Shown here piece after piece: positions 55,571-63,868 of a stretch of DNA of 64,000 nucleotides; within the stretch, counting starts at the first letter, position 1, and every line of letters begins with the position of its first letter. A program made the translations under genes and the position numbers. A model generated the notes under the pieces. That model saw nothing but the letters and a program-made list of their open reading frames with translations, was not told the origin of the DNA and did no database searches. Source of the DNA: Herbihabitans rhizosphaerae (GTDB taxonomy: Bacteria; Actinomycetota; Actinomycetes; Mycobacteriales; Pseudonocardiaceae); the NCBI RefSeq assembly GCF_004216555.1, contig NZ_SGWQ01000002.1, positions 62,001 to 126,000 on the forward strand. Direction: 5' to 3'.

Positions 55571-56514
55571 GGCCGGTTGGTGAGGTAGCCGCCCATGTTG
55601 GTGAAGTAGTCCTGCGCGGCGAACTCCTGGCCGTCCTCGGTGCGCACCCTGGTGACCAGCAGCGCGTGGTTGCGGCCGCGGCGAGCGTCCGCGCCGGCCA
55701 CGATCGCGACGCCGTCACCCTCCCGGTAGAAGATCCGGCCGGGGGTGCCGCCGTACCGGTTGGCGGACACGTCGGCGGTCACGATCTCCAGCCGCTTGCC
55801 CCGGTGGTAGGTGAACGCGCTGGGGTAGGGCGAGGACTGGGCCCGCACCAGGAGTTCGAGGTCCTCGGCCGGCCAGGTCCAGTCGATCCGGATGTCCTCC
55901 TCGGCGCGCTTGTGGAAGAAGCTGGCCTGGGAGCGGTCCTGCTTGGCCCAGTCGGTCCGGCCGGAGGCGATCTCGGCGAGCCCGTCGACGGTGATCGGGC
56001 CGAACAGTTCGAGCGTCTTGTGGAACAGGTCGGTCGTGGTGTCCTTGGGGCCGACCGGGACCGCGCGCTGCAGCACGACGTCACCCGCGTCGAGTTCGTC
56101 GTTCATGATGTGCGCTGTGACCCCGACCTCCTTCTCGCCGTTGACCAGCGCCCAGATCAGCGGGGAGAAGCCGGCGTACTTGGGCAGCAGCGAGTCGTGC
56201 ACGTTGAGGGTGCCGTGCTTGGGCAGGTCGAAGATCTGCGGCGGGATCCAGGTGCGCCAGTTGGTGGCCACGATGACGTCCGGATCGACCTCTTTCAGCC
56301 TGGTCAGCAGCTCCTCGTCGTCCGGGCGGTTGCGGATCAGCACCTCGACGCCGTGCTCTGTCGCGAGGTCGGCGACCGAGTCGCTCCAGATCTTCTCGTA
56401 GGCGTGGTCGCTCTTGGGGTGGGTGACGACGAGAGCGACCTCGTGCTCGGATTCCAACAGAGCCCGCAGGGTGCGGTGACCCCAGGTCTGGTAACCGAAC
56501 ATCACGACCCGCAT
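55567..56514 (-). CDS. cchA: N5-hydroxyornithine formyltransferase
   Basis: 315 residues, methionyl-tRNA-formyltransferase fold. The catalytic NVHDSLLPKYAGFSPLIWAL segment carries the Asn-His-Asp set, and a C-terminal domain follows. It transfers a formyl group from 10-formyl-tetrahydrofolate to N5-hydroxyornithine, the building block read by modules 1 and (probably) reused at the chain end. Translationally coupled to argA. An iron box lies 42 bases upstream. Confidence 0.93.
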   Translation of the reverse strand: MRVVMFGYQTWGHRTLRALLESEHEVALVVTHPKSDHAYEKIWSDSVADLATEHGVEVLIRNRPDDEELLTRLKEVDPDVIVATNWRTWIPPQIFDLPKHGTLNVHDSLLPKYAGFSPLIWALVNGEKEVGVTAHIMNDELDAGDVVLQRAVPVGPKDTTTDLFHKTLELFGPITVDGLAEIASGRTDWAKQDRSQASFFHKRAEEDIRIDWTWPAEDLELLVRAQSSPYPSAFTYHRGKRLEIVTADVSANRYGGTPGRIFYREGDGVAIVAGADARRGRNHALLVTRVRTEDGQEFAAQDYFTNMGGYLTNRP

Positions 56515-56555
56515 CGGGGTGTCCTCCTTGTGGACGATTGACAGTCATTGACGAG

Positions 56556-56574
56556 TCAAGCAAGCCTTACCTAA
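56556..56574 (-). promoter_or_regulatory. Iron box upstream of the formyltransferase unit
   Basis: Minus-strand TTAGGTAAGGCTTGCTTGA, 14 of 19 consensus positions, 42 bases before the formyltransferase start. It is one of two boxes in the divergent region between the formyltransferase and monooxygenase. Confidence 0.75.
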
Positions 56575-56650
56575 GTGTGCAAGCCGCCGGGTGGCCGGTG
56601 ATGTAGGCCATAAGGCTCGGCGGTTGACTGTCCAGGCCGGAAAGACGAAA

Positions 56651-56669
56651 TTAGGCAAGGCTGCCCTAA
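56651..56669 (+). promoter_or_regulatory. Iron box upstream of the monooxygenase
   Basis: TTAGGCAAGGCTGCCCTAA, 15 of 19 consensus positions with perfect outer arms (TTAGG/CCTAA). It stands 38 bases before the monooxygenase start. Confidence 0.82.
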
Positions 56670-56707
56670 AAGTTGACCCGGCAAGGACGCTGAGCGAGGG
56701 GACCGGA

Positions 56708-58057
56708 ATGACCGAGGTGTTCGACCGCGACGACGTACCCGTGTACGACATGGTGGGCGTCGGTTTCGGACCGTCGAACCTGGCCCTCGCGATCGCGCTG
56801 ACCGAGCGCAACGCGAGTGCGGAAAATACCGTGACCGCGCATTTCCTGGAGCGTCAGGCCGCATTCGGCTGGCACCGGGGAATGCTGATCGACGACGCGA
56901 CGATGCAGGTGTCCTTTCTCAAGGACCTGGTGACGTTGCGCGATCCGGCCAGCCGATTCAGCTTCCTGTGCTATTTGCAGGCGCACGGCCGGCTCGTCGA
57001 CTTCGTGAACCACAAGAGCCTGTTCCCGCTGCGCGTGGAGTTCCACGACTATCTGGAATGGGCCGCCGCGCAGGTGGACGATCTCGTGGCCTACGAGCAC
57101 GAGGTGGTCGGCGTCGAGCCGGTCCGCCGCGACGGCGTGGTGGAGATGTTCGACGTGCACGCGCGTGCCGCCGGCGCGACGGAGGTCTACCGTGCGCGGA
57201 ATCTGGTGATCGGCACCGGGCTGCGGCCGATGCTCCCGGAGGGCGTGCGGTCCTCGGATGTGGTGTGGCACAACAGTGATCTGCTCACCAACGCCGAGAA
57301 GCTGACCGGTACCGAGCCGTCCCGGTTCATCGTGGTGGGCGCCGGTCAGAGTGCCGCCGAGGCGGTCGCGTACCTGCACCGGACGTTCCCCACGGCCGAC
57401 GTGTGCGGGGTGTTCGCGCGGTACGGGTACAGCCCGGCCGACGACAGCCCGTTCGCGAACCGGATATTCGACCCGGGCGCGGTCGACGATTTCTACTCCT
57501 CGCCCGAGGAATTCAAGCAGCGCCTGGTCGGCTATCACGCCAACACGAACTATTCGGTGGTCGACGCCGATCTGATCGAGGAATTGTACCGGCGCGTCTA
57601 TCAGGAGAAGGTGCTCGGAATCGAGCGGCTGCGGCTGTACAACACCTCGCGGCTGGCCGATTTGGCCGAGGTCGACGGCGGTGTGCGCGGGGTAATCGAG
57701 TCGCTGGTCACCGGCGAGCGCCTCGACGTGACCGCCGACGCCGTCGTGTACGCCACCGGCTACTCCCCGGCCGACCCGCTGCCCGTGCTCGGCGACCTCG
57801 GTGAGCTGTGCCTGCGCGACGACGCGGACCGGCTGCGGGTGGACCGCGACTACCGGGTGCGGACCGCGCCGGAACTCGGCGCCGGCGTGTACCTGCAGGG
57901 CGGCACCGAGCACACGCACGGGATCACCTCGTCGCTGCTGTCCAACGTGGCGGTGCGCGCCGCGGAGATTCTCGACTCGATCACCGATTCGGTCGCGGAC
58001 TCGGCCGCAGAACGGCCGGTCACCATTCCCGCGATGGTCAGCGCGGCACGCGGCTAG
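56708..58057 (+). CDS. cchB: L-ornithine N5-monooxygenase
   Basis: 449 residues. FAD motif GVGFGPSNLALAIAL at the N-terminus and NADPH motif VVGAGQSAAEAVA in the middle, the plan of SidA/PvdA/CchB enzymes. The substrate region KDLVTLRDPAS and the C-terminal GTEHTHGITSSLLSNVAVR are also typical. It hydroxylates ornithine N5, committing it to siderophore. ATG 56708 with GAGGGGAC upstream. Divergent from the formyltransferase. Confidence 0.95.
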   Translation: MTEVFDRDDVPVYDMVGVGFGPSNLALAIALTERNASAENTVTAHFLERQAAFGWHRGMLIDDATMQVSFLKDLVTLRDPASRFSFLCYLQAHGRLVDFVNHKSLFPLRVEFHDYLEWAAAQVDDLVAYEHEVVGVEPVRRDGVVEMFDVHARAAGATEVYRARNLVIGTGLRPMLPEGVRSSDVVWHNSDLLTNAEKLTGTEPSRFIVVGAGQSAAEAVAYLHRTFPTADVCGVFARYGYSPADDSPFANRIFDPGAVDDFYSSPEEFKQRLVGYHANTNYSVVDADLIEELYRRVYQEKVLGIERLRLYNTSRLADLAEVDGGVRGVIESLVTGERLDVTADAVVYATGYSPADPLPVLGDLGELCLRDDADRLRVDRDYRVRTAPELGAGVYLQGGTEHTHGITSSLLSNVAVRAAEILDSITDSVADSAAERPVTIPAMVSAARG

Positions 58058-58066
58058 GTTCGGTCC

Positions 58067-59647
58067 ATGCTGGACCTGCGGATCGTCAACGCCAATGTGA
58101 TCACCATGGCCGAGGGCCGGCCGCGCGCTCGCGAGGTCGGCTTGTGGCGCGGGCGGATCGTCGGCGTGGACGAGGAGATCGCGGGGCTCCCGGCGCGCGA
58201 CACGGTCGACCTGCGCGGCGCCACCGTGCTGCCCGGGTTCGTCGACGCGCACGTGCACCTGGCATGGGCCGGGCTGCGTGCCGGCGGCGTCAGCATCGCG
58301 CCGTCGGAGCGCGTGGACGACGTGCTCGCCACGATCGGATCAGCCGTTACGGAACGGCCGTTCGGGGAGTGGGTCGACGTCCTCGGATACGACCAGCGAT
58401 CGCTCGGCCGGCACCTCACCGCCGCTGAGCTCGACACGGTGAGCGCCGGCCGGAAAGTGTTCGTGGTGCACGATTCCGGCCACGCGTGCGTGGTCAACAG
58501 CGACGTGCTGGCCATGCTGCCGGCGGGTACGACGCACCAGGACGGCGTGCTCACCGAGCGGGGCATGGCCGCCGTGCGCCGGCTGCGCCAGCCCTACGCG
58601 GTCGAGGAGCTGATCGACGCGATTGGATCGGCCGCACGGACGTGTGTGTCCGAAGGTGTCACCACGTGCGCCGAGGCGGGCATCGGCGGCGGGTTGATCA
58701 GCCACAGCCCGATCGAGCTGACCGTGTACCAGACCGCGCTGGAACGCGGCGTGCTCCCGGTTCGGGTGCAGCTGATGATCGCGGCGGACCAGTTGCGAGA
58801 CGCGGCGGCGCACCCGTCCGACGGTGTCCCGCGTGCGCTGGATTTGGGGCTGCGCACCGGTTTCGGCGGTGATCGGCTGACGATCGGCGCGCTGAAGGTG
58901 TTCACCGACGGCGGCATGATGCCGAGGACGGCCGCGCTCACCGAGCCGTACGTCGATCCGGCCGGCGCGCCGGACAACACGGGGGAGTTGTTCGCCGATC
59001 TTCGCGAGATCGAGCACGTCGTCGTGGACGCGCACCGGGCCGGCTGGCAGCTCGCCGTGCACGCGATCGGCGACCGTGCCGTGGACGTGGCACTGGACGC
59101 GCTCGACGCCGCGATCACCGCCCAGCCACGCCCGCATCGGCACCGGATCGAGCACGCCGGACTGGTGCGCCCGGATCAGCTACCGCGGTTCGCCGAGCTG
59201 GGCGTGACGGCCGTGGTTCAGCCGAACTTCCTGTGGTACCTCGGCGACGATTACGCCTCGATCATGGGACCGCGACGCGCGCCGTGGCTCTACCGGGGGC
59301 GGGGCTTCCTCGATCACGGCGTCCGGCTGGTCGGCAGTTCCGACCGCCCGGTCACAGTCGGCGCGCCGCTGCGGTCGATCCAGTTCATGGTCGAGCGGCG
59401 CACCGAGTCCGGCCTGTCGCTCGGCCCGGACGAGAGTGTCACCGTGGCGGACGCGTTGCGGGCGTTCACCATCGAGGGCGCGCACGCGTGTCATCTGGAG
59501 GACTCGCTCGGCAGCATCGAGTCCGGCAAGCACGCCGATTTCGTGGTGCTGAGCGCCGATCCGACCACGGTGGACGTGAGCGCGATCGGCGACCTCGACG
59601 TGCGCACCACCGTCGTCGCCGGCGAGATCGTCCACGGCGAGTGGTAG
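58067..59647 (+). CDS. Amidohydrolase, YtcJ-like
   Basis: 526 residues, metal-dependent amidohydrolase fold. Metal ligands are visible in VDAHVHLAW (HxH), the carbamylated-Lys candidate GALKVFTDGG, AVHAIGDRA, RIEHAG and SSDRPV. The family hydrolyses amides, N-formyl or cyclic substrates. ATG 58067 is 9 bases after the monooxygenase stop, so it is probably in the same iron-controlled transcript. A role in siderophore processing is possible but not shown. Confidence 0.87.
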   Translation: MLDLRIVNANVITMAEGRPRAREVGLWRGRIVGVDEEIAGLPARDTVDLRGATVLPGFVDAHVHLAWAGLRAGGVSIAPSERVDDVLATIGSAVTERPFGEWVDVLGYDQRSLGRHLTAAELDTVSAGRKVFVVHDSGHACVVNSDVLAMLPAGTTHQDGVLTERGMAAVRRLRQPYAVEELIDAIGSAARTCVSEGVTTCAEAGIGGGLISHSPIELTVYQTALERGVLPVRVQLMIAADQLRDAAAHPSDGVPRALDLGLRTGFGGDRLTIGALKVFTDGGMMPRTAALTEPYVDPAGAPDNTGELFADLREIEHVVVDAHRAGWQLAVHAIGDRAVDVALDALDAAITAQPRPHRHRIEHAGLVRPDQLPRFAELGVTAVVQPNFLWYLGDDYASIMGPRRAPWLYRGRGFLDHGVRLVGSSDRPVTVGAPLRSIQFMVERRTESGLSLGPDESVTVADALRAFTIEGAHACHLEDSLGSIESGKHADFVVLSADPTTVDVSAIGDLDVRTTVVAGEIVHGEW

Positions 59648-59658
59648 CGAACCCGGGG

Positions 59659-60390
59659 TTACAGCGTCAGGTGCGCCAGCCAATGGTCGAGCAGCGCCTG
59701 GTCACCCTCGACCGTGACCCGGTCGACGGACTGGCGACGGGTCAGCACGAGCAGCAGATCGCCGGCCGGCCCGCGCACGGTCACGTCTGCCGGGCCGTCA
59801 GACCGGCTCCAGCGCACGCCGTCCGGAGTGCGGGTGATCAGCCAGCTCGCGTCGGCGGCCAGCCGCAGCGTCTGGCCGGTTCCCTTCAGCACGGCCAGAT
59901 CCGGCCGCAGCGTCGGCGTGAGCGGATGGGACAGCAGCTCGAGCAGCTCGTCGATCCCGTCGGCGGCCAGGTCCGGCGCCACCGTGACGGGCGCACCGGC
60001 GGTGAGTGCCGCGTCCGCGTGGTGCACCGCGGTGTCGTGCAGCATCCTGCGCAGCCAGTACCTGGCCGGCTGCTCCCCGAAGAACGTCCACACGGGACGG
60101 TCGCCCGCGGCGAGCACGGTCTCCGCGAGCCCGTCTGCGCTGTCCCGCAGCCAGTCCGACCACGTGCTCGGCTCGCCGGGGTCCGCGTCGAACGGATCGG
60201 GCACCGCGCTCGGCCCGGACTCGATGATGCTCCGCGCCCAGCGTTGCGCCTGGCCGACGTGCCCGACCAGCACCCGCAGTGTCCACTTGGGACAGGTGGG
60301 TACCGGCGTATTCGGATCCGCGGTGGCCGCGGCATCGGCGAGGCCCGCCGTGTGCTCGCGCAGCCCCTCGGCGAGTCGTGTGATCTCCAT
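59659..60390 (-). CDS. Mycothiol-dependent maleylpyruvate-isomerase-family protein
   Basis: 243 residues. The DinB-like helical bundle with PTCPKWTLRVLVGHVGQAQR and LHDTAVHHADA (His ligands) followed by a C-terminal SCP2-like domain. Members bind a metal and often use mycothiol. Converges on the amidohydrolase. ATG 60390 gives the family's MEITRLAEGLREHT start. It is divergent from the merR gene and probably controlled by it. Confidence 0.8.
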   Translation of the reverse strand: MEITRLAEGLREHTAGLADAAATADPNTPVPTCPKWTLRVLVGHVGQAQRWARSIIESGPSAVPDPFDADPGEPSTWSDWLRDSADGLAETVLAAGDRPVWTFFGEQPARYWLRRMLHDTAVHHADAALTAGAPVTVAPDLAADGIDELLELLSHPLTPTLRPDLAVLKGTGQTLRLAADASWLITRTPDGVRWSRSDGPADVTVRGPAGDLLLVLTRRQSVDRVTVEGDQALLDHWLAHLTL

Positions 60391-60403
60391 GGCCTTAACG
60401 TAG

Positions 60404-60425
60404 AAGTTCCACTCGGCTGGAGGTT
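60404..60425. promoter_or_regulatory. MerR-type operator candidate
   Basis: AAGTTCCA and TGGAGGTT are imperfect inverted arms (6 of 8) with a 6-base spacer. The site lies between the divergent isomerase-family gene and merR. The right arm contains the merR ribosome site GGAGG. Confidence 0.45.
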
Positions 60426-60431
60426 CAACCG

Positions 60432-61331
60432 ATGGTGATCGGGAACACGTTCGGCATCGGCGACCTGGCACGGCACACGGGCGTCCCGGTCCGCACGATC
60501 CGCTTCTACTGCGACGAGGGCCTGCTGGAGCCGGTGCGCAGCGCGGGAGGGCACCGCCGGTTCGACGGTGCCGCGATGGACCGGCTGAACCTGATCCGGC
60601 GGCTGCGCCGGCTGGGGCTCGGGCTGCGCGCGATCACCGACGTGGTGGCCGAGCAGCTACCGCTCGCCGACGCCGTGGCGGCCGAGCGTGCCGCGTTGGA
60701 CGCCGATCTCGCGCGGCTGGCCTGGCGCCGCGCCGCGCTCCGCGCCGTCGAGGAGACACCGCCGGCCGACCGTGCCGCCCGGCTCGATCTGCTCGCCGCG
60801 GTCGGGGACGGCGACGCGGCGCACGACGCGCTGATCCGCTTCTGGCGTCCGATGACCGCCGGCCCGATCCCGTCCGACACGGTGCGGATGTTCCTCGACA
60901 TCAGCGCGCCGCGACCGCCCGAGCAGCCCAGTGCCGCGCAGGTGGTCGCCTACGCCGAACTCGTGGTGCTGGTCGCCGACAAGACTTTGGCCACCGATCT
61001 GCGGGCCAGCACGCTGGTCAACCGGGAGCGGATCGCCGACCTGGGTGCGCTGCACGCGGCGGTCGGGGCGGCGTGCGAGCTGGCGCTGCCGCTGGTGGCG
61101 GCCGGCGCGCCACCGGCGGGCGGGCCCGCGCTGGACCGGTTCGTCGCGGCGCACGCAGCCGCGCTGAAAACCGGTGACACACCGGAGTTTCGGCGGGAGT
61201 TGACCGTCCGCACCGCCGCCGATCGCGGGCCGCGGATGCGCCGCTACTGGCATCTTGTCGGTGAGGTCACCGGCGAGCAGGCGCCGATGGGTGTCACGCA
61301 CACCTGGTTGCTGGACGCCCTTTCGGGTTGA
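60432..61331 (+). CDS. MerR-family regulator
   Basis: 299 residues. N-terminal helix-turn-helix FGIGDLARHTGVPVRTIRFY with the following wing CDEGLLEPVRSAGGHRRF. A C-terminal helical domain of about 200 residues is larger than in short MerR proteins and is likely ligand-binding. Starts at ATG 60432 with GGAGG upstream. Divergent from the mycothiol-type enzyme gene. Confidence 0.9.
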   Translation: MVIGNTFGIGDLARHTGVPVRTIRFYCDEGLLEPVRSAGGHRRFDGAAMDRLNLIRRLRRLGLGLRAITDVVAEQLPLADAVAAERAALDADLARLAWRRAALRAVEETPPADRAARLDLLAAVGDGDAAHDALIRFWRPMTAGPIPSDTVRMFLDISAPRPPEQPSAAQVVAYAELVVLVADKTLATDLRASTLVNRERIADLGALHAAVGAACELALPLVAAGAPPAGGPALDRFVAAHAAALKTGDTPEFRRELTVRTAADRGPRMRRYWHLVGEVTGEQAPMGVTHTWLLDALSG

Positions 61332-61355
61332 CTGGCGGGTTGTCCAGACCATAGC

Positions 61356-61371
61356 GTTCACTTTATTGAAC
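61356..61371. promoter_or_regulatory. GTTC-N8-GAAC inverted repeat, second copy
   Basis: GTTCACTTTATTGAAC with 5-bp arms, 18 bases before the Xaa-Pro aminopeptidase start. It is 13 of 16 identical to the site at 18623-18638. Confidence 0.35.
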
Positions 61372-61389
61372 ACTGGAGGGAGATTCCGC

Positions 61390-62790
61390 ATGGCCCGCCC
61401 TGCTCGGCGCGATCCGTACAAGCTCACTGAGGCGCCAGGGTTTCGCGAATACATCAAGGGGAACTGGGGAGACGCCGACCGTGGGGTCCAGCTGACCGAC
61501 GGCGCCGCGTCCGCCGCGGCCGACCACCGGCGGCGGCTCGTGGAAGCCTTGCCCGGCAGGCGAATCGCGGTCGCCTCCGGGTGGGCGCCGGTGCGTTCCA
61601 ACGACACCGACTACGGCTTCCGGCCGGACAGCGACTTCTCCTGGCTCACCGGATCGAGCGCCGAGGGCGCGGTGCTGGTGTTGGGGCCGGACGGCGACGC
61701 CGAGTTGTTCATGCGCGAGCCCGCCGGTCCGGACGAGGTCGACTTCTTCGCCAGTGCGCGCGACGGCGAGCTGTGGGTCGGGCCGGTGCCCGGACTGCGT
61801 GAGTGGAGCGCCGCGCTCGGACTGACCTGCCGGCCGATCGAGGACCTGGCCTCGGCACTGCGCGGCCGCGACCCGGAGATCATCGCGACCTCCGGCGTGG
61901 ACCCGGTGCTGGACGCGCTGGCCGGCGGGCCGGACGTGGAGCTGCGCCAGACGCTCGGTGAGTTGCGGCGGATCAAGGACGACTGGGAGATCGGCCAACT
62001 GCGGTCCGCGGTCGACGCCACGATCCTCGGGTTCGCCGACGTGGCGGGCGAGCTGCCGGCCGCGATCAAGGGCGGCGGCGAGCGGTGGCTGGAGGGCACC
62101 TTCGACCGCAGGGCGCGCGCCGAGGGCAACGGCGTCGGGTACGCCTCGATCGTCGGGGCCGGCGAGCACGCGCCGGTGCTGCACTGGGTGCGCAACGACG
62201 GTCGGGTGCCCGAGGACGCGCTGCTGCTGCTCGACGCCGGGGTGGAGATGAACACCCTCTACACCGCCGACATCACCCGGACGATGCCCACGACGGGTGC
62301 CTACACCGAGGCGCAGCGGCAGGTCTACGACCTGGTGCTGACCGCCCACCGTGCGGCGCTGGACGCGGTCCGGCCAGGTGCGGAATACCGCGCGTTCCAC
62401 AAGGCGGCCATGCCCGTGCTGGCTCAGGGCCTGCACGATTGGGGCCTGTTGCCGGTCTCCGTGGACGAGGCGCTGGAGCTGCACAACCAGCACCACCGGC
62501 GCTACATCTGTTGCGGCGTAGGACATTTCGTCGGTCTCGACGTGCACGACTGCGCCCGCGCGTCGGCCGAGATGTACCACGAAGGGACGCTCGAGGCGGG
62601 CATGGTGCTGGCCGTGGAGCCGGGCCTGTACTTCCACCCGAACGACCTGACCGTGCCGCCGGAGTTGCGCGGGATCGGCATCCGGATCGAGGACAACGTG
62701 CTGGTCACCGGCGGAGGCAACGAGGTGCTGTCGACCGAGCTGCCGATCGAACCCGACGAACTGGAGCGCTGGGTCCAGTCGCGATTCTGA
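61390..62790 (+). CDS. pepP: Xaa-Pro aminopeptidase (PepP type)
   Basis: 466 residues, pita-bread metallopeptidase. An N-terminal domain (about 1-170), then the catalytic domain with LLLLDAGVEMNTLYTADITR (two metal Asp), GHFVGLDVHD (His) and VLAVEPGLY plus GIRIEDNVLV (two Glu). It releases N-terminal residues before Pro. ATG 61390 with GGAGGGAG upstream. Cytosolic (no signal peptide). Confidence 0.93.
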   Translation: MARPARRDPYKLTEAPGFREYIKGNWGDADRGVQLTDGAASAAADHRRRLVEALPGRRIAVASGWAPVRSNDTDYGFRPDSDFSWLTGSSAEGAVLVLGPDGDAELFMREPAGPDEVDFFASARDGELWVGPVPGLREWSAALGLTCRPIEDLASALRGRDPEIIATSGVDPVLDALAGGPDVELRQTLGELRRIKDDWEIGQLRSAVDATILGFADVAGELPAAIKGGGERWLEGTFDRRARAEGNGVGYASIVGAGEHAPVLHWVRNDGRVPEDALLLLDAGVEMNTLYTADITRTMPTTGAYTEAQRQVYDLVLTAHRAALDAVRPGAEYRAFHKAAMPVLAQGLHDWGLLPVSVDEALELHNQHHRRYICCGVGHFVGLDVHDCARASAEMYHEGTLEAGMVLAVEPGLYFHPNDLTVPPELRGIGIRIEDNVLVTGGGNEVLSTELPIEPDELERWVQSRF

Positions 62791-62834
62791 CGTGGATTCC
62801 GTTTAACAATTGACTCGGGATAATCGTGGCTTGA

Positions 62835-63062
62835 CCGCGGGAACCGGGCAATCTTATTGTCGATTCGAATTGTCCTAACCACCAGTCCTGTGACGGCGTG
62901 CTGCTCGCGCCGAATGTGGTGGCCACGGCCGGCCACTGCACCGTGCAGATGGAGCCGTGGAACGAGCGCACCGTGATCGTCGGCCGCACCGATCTGAGCA
63001 CCACTGACCTGCCAAGGACCGCAGACCGGAATGCGGACCCGTCCCGTACGCCGACGCGATGA
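62835..63062 (+). pseudogene. Relic of a secreted S1 serine protease
   Basis: One frame encodes SCDGVLLAPNVVATAGHCTV and then ERTVIVGRTDLSTTDL, the Cys-His region of a trypsin-fold protease (catalytic His in TAGHC). There is no start or signal peptide, a stop ends the frame at 63060, and no Asp or GDSGG part follows. It sits downstream of pepP and overlaps nothing on that strand. A remnant. Confidence 0.7.
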
Positions 63063-63107
63063 ACAAGATTCTTCAGGGCAACGGTGCCGAGACGAACTGG
63101 AAGCACC

Positions 63108-63617
63108 TCACTCGTCCGGCAGTTCGGAATTGAGCCGCACCTCGTCTCTGCCGTCGAACCGGTAGCCCACCCCGCGCACCGTGGTGATCAGCTCGCCGTA
63201 CGGGCCGAGCTTCTTGCGCAGGCGGCGAATGTGCACGTCCAGCGTCCGGCTCACGATCGGCGCGGTGATGCCCCACACCTCGGCCAGCACCGCCTCGCGC
63301 CGCTGCACCCGGTTCGGCCGCGCCGCGAGGAACCACAGCAGGTCGAACTCCAGGCGGGTCAGGCCGATCGGCACGCCCTCGCGGCGCACCGTGCGCGCCA
63401 CCGGATCGATGTACAGGTGTTCGCCCGGCCCCTCGAACGGCGCGGGCCGGGGCGACGGGATGGCCGCCGCTGCCCAGGGCGCGTCGCCGTGGGTGGACAC
63501 GATCACGCCGGGCATCTCGGCGACGTCGCCGAGCATCTCGTTGACGGCGGTGACCACCGTCGGGGTGTACGGAAGATCGATGTTCAGTCGGAGCACGAAT
63601 CGGGTCGCGGTCTGCAT
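63108..63617 (-). CDS. Winged-helix (OmpR-type) DNA-binding regulator
   Basis: 169 residues. The C-terminal 95 residues are a standard OmpR/PhoB winged helix (LTRLEFDLLWFLAARPNRVQ, then LDVHIRRLRKKL and TVRGVGYRFD). There is no phospho-acceptor receiver domain; the N-terminal 75 residues are a short domain with no recognised match. ATG 63617 with GAGGAAA upstream is preferred to a start 17 codons earlier. An orphan regulator. Confidence 0.82.
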   Translation of the reverse strand: MQTATRFVLRLNIDLPYTPTVVTAVNEMLGDVAEMPGVIVSTHGDAPWAAAAIPSPRPAPFEGPGEHLYIDPVARTVRREGVPIGLTRLEFDLLWFLAARPNRVQRREAVLAEVWGITAPIVSRTLDVHIRRLRKKLGPYGELITTVRGVGYRFDGRDEVRLNSELPDE

Positions 63618-63868
63618 GGTTTCCTCGCCTCGCTGGTGGACTGGTCCTGGTCGCGGTGGACCGGACACCCTTGGGCGCCCACGAGCGCGTAGTCCACGTG
63701 GCGTCGCCTGGTCAGTCCGTTTCGAGGCACGCGATCATCGGACCCGACCGGACACGGCGGCGTCAACGGCGTCCGCATGCTGGTTGCCACCCAAGAGGCC
63801 TCACACCGGGAGGGGTCCCGCCCGCCGGCGGCTAGCGTCGGCCTCGTGTCGATCGCTGGGAGGAATCG

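Noticed and set aside
63061-63131. A short frame (MNKILQGNGAETNWKH...) after the protease relic
   Set aside because: No ribosome site and it overlaps the regulator on the other strand; it may belong to the decayed protease, but I cannot match it.
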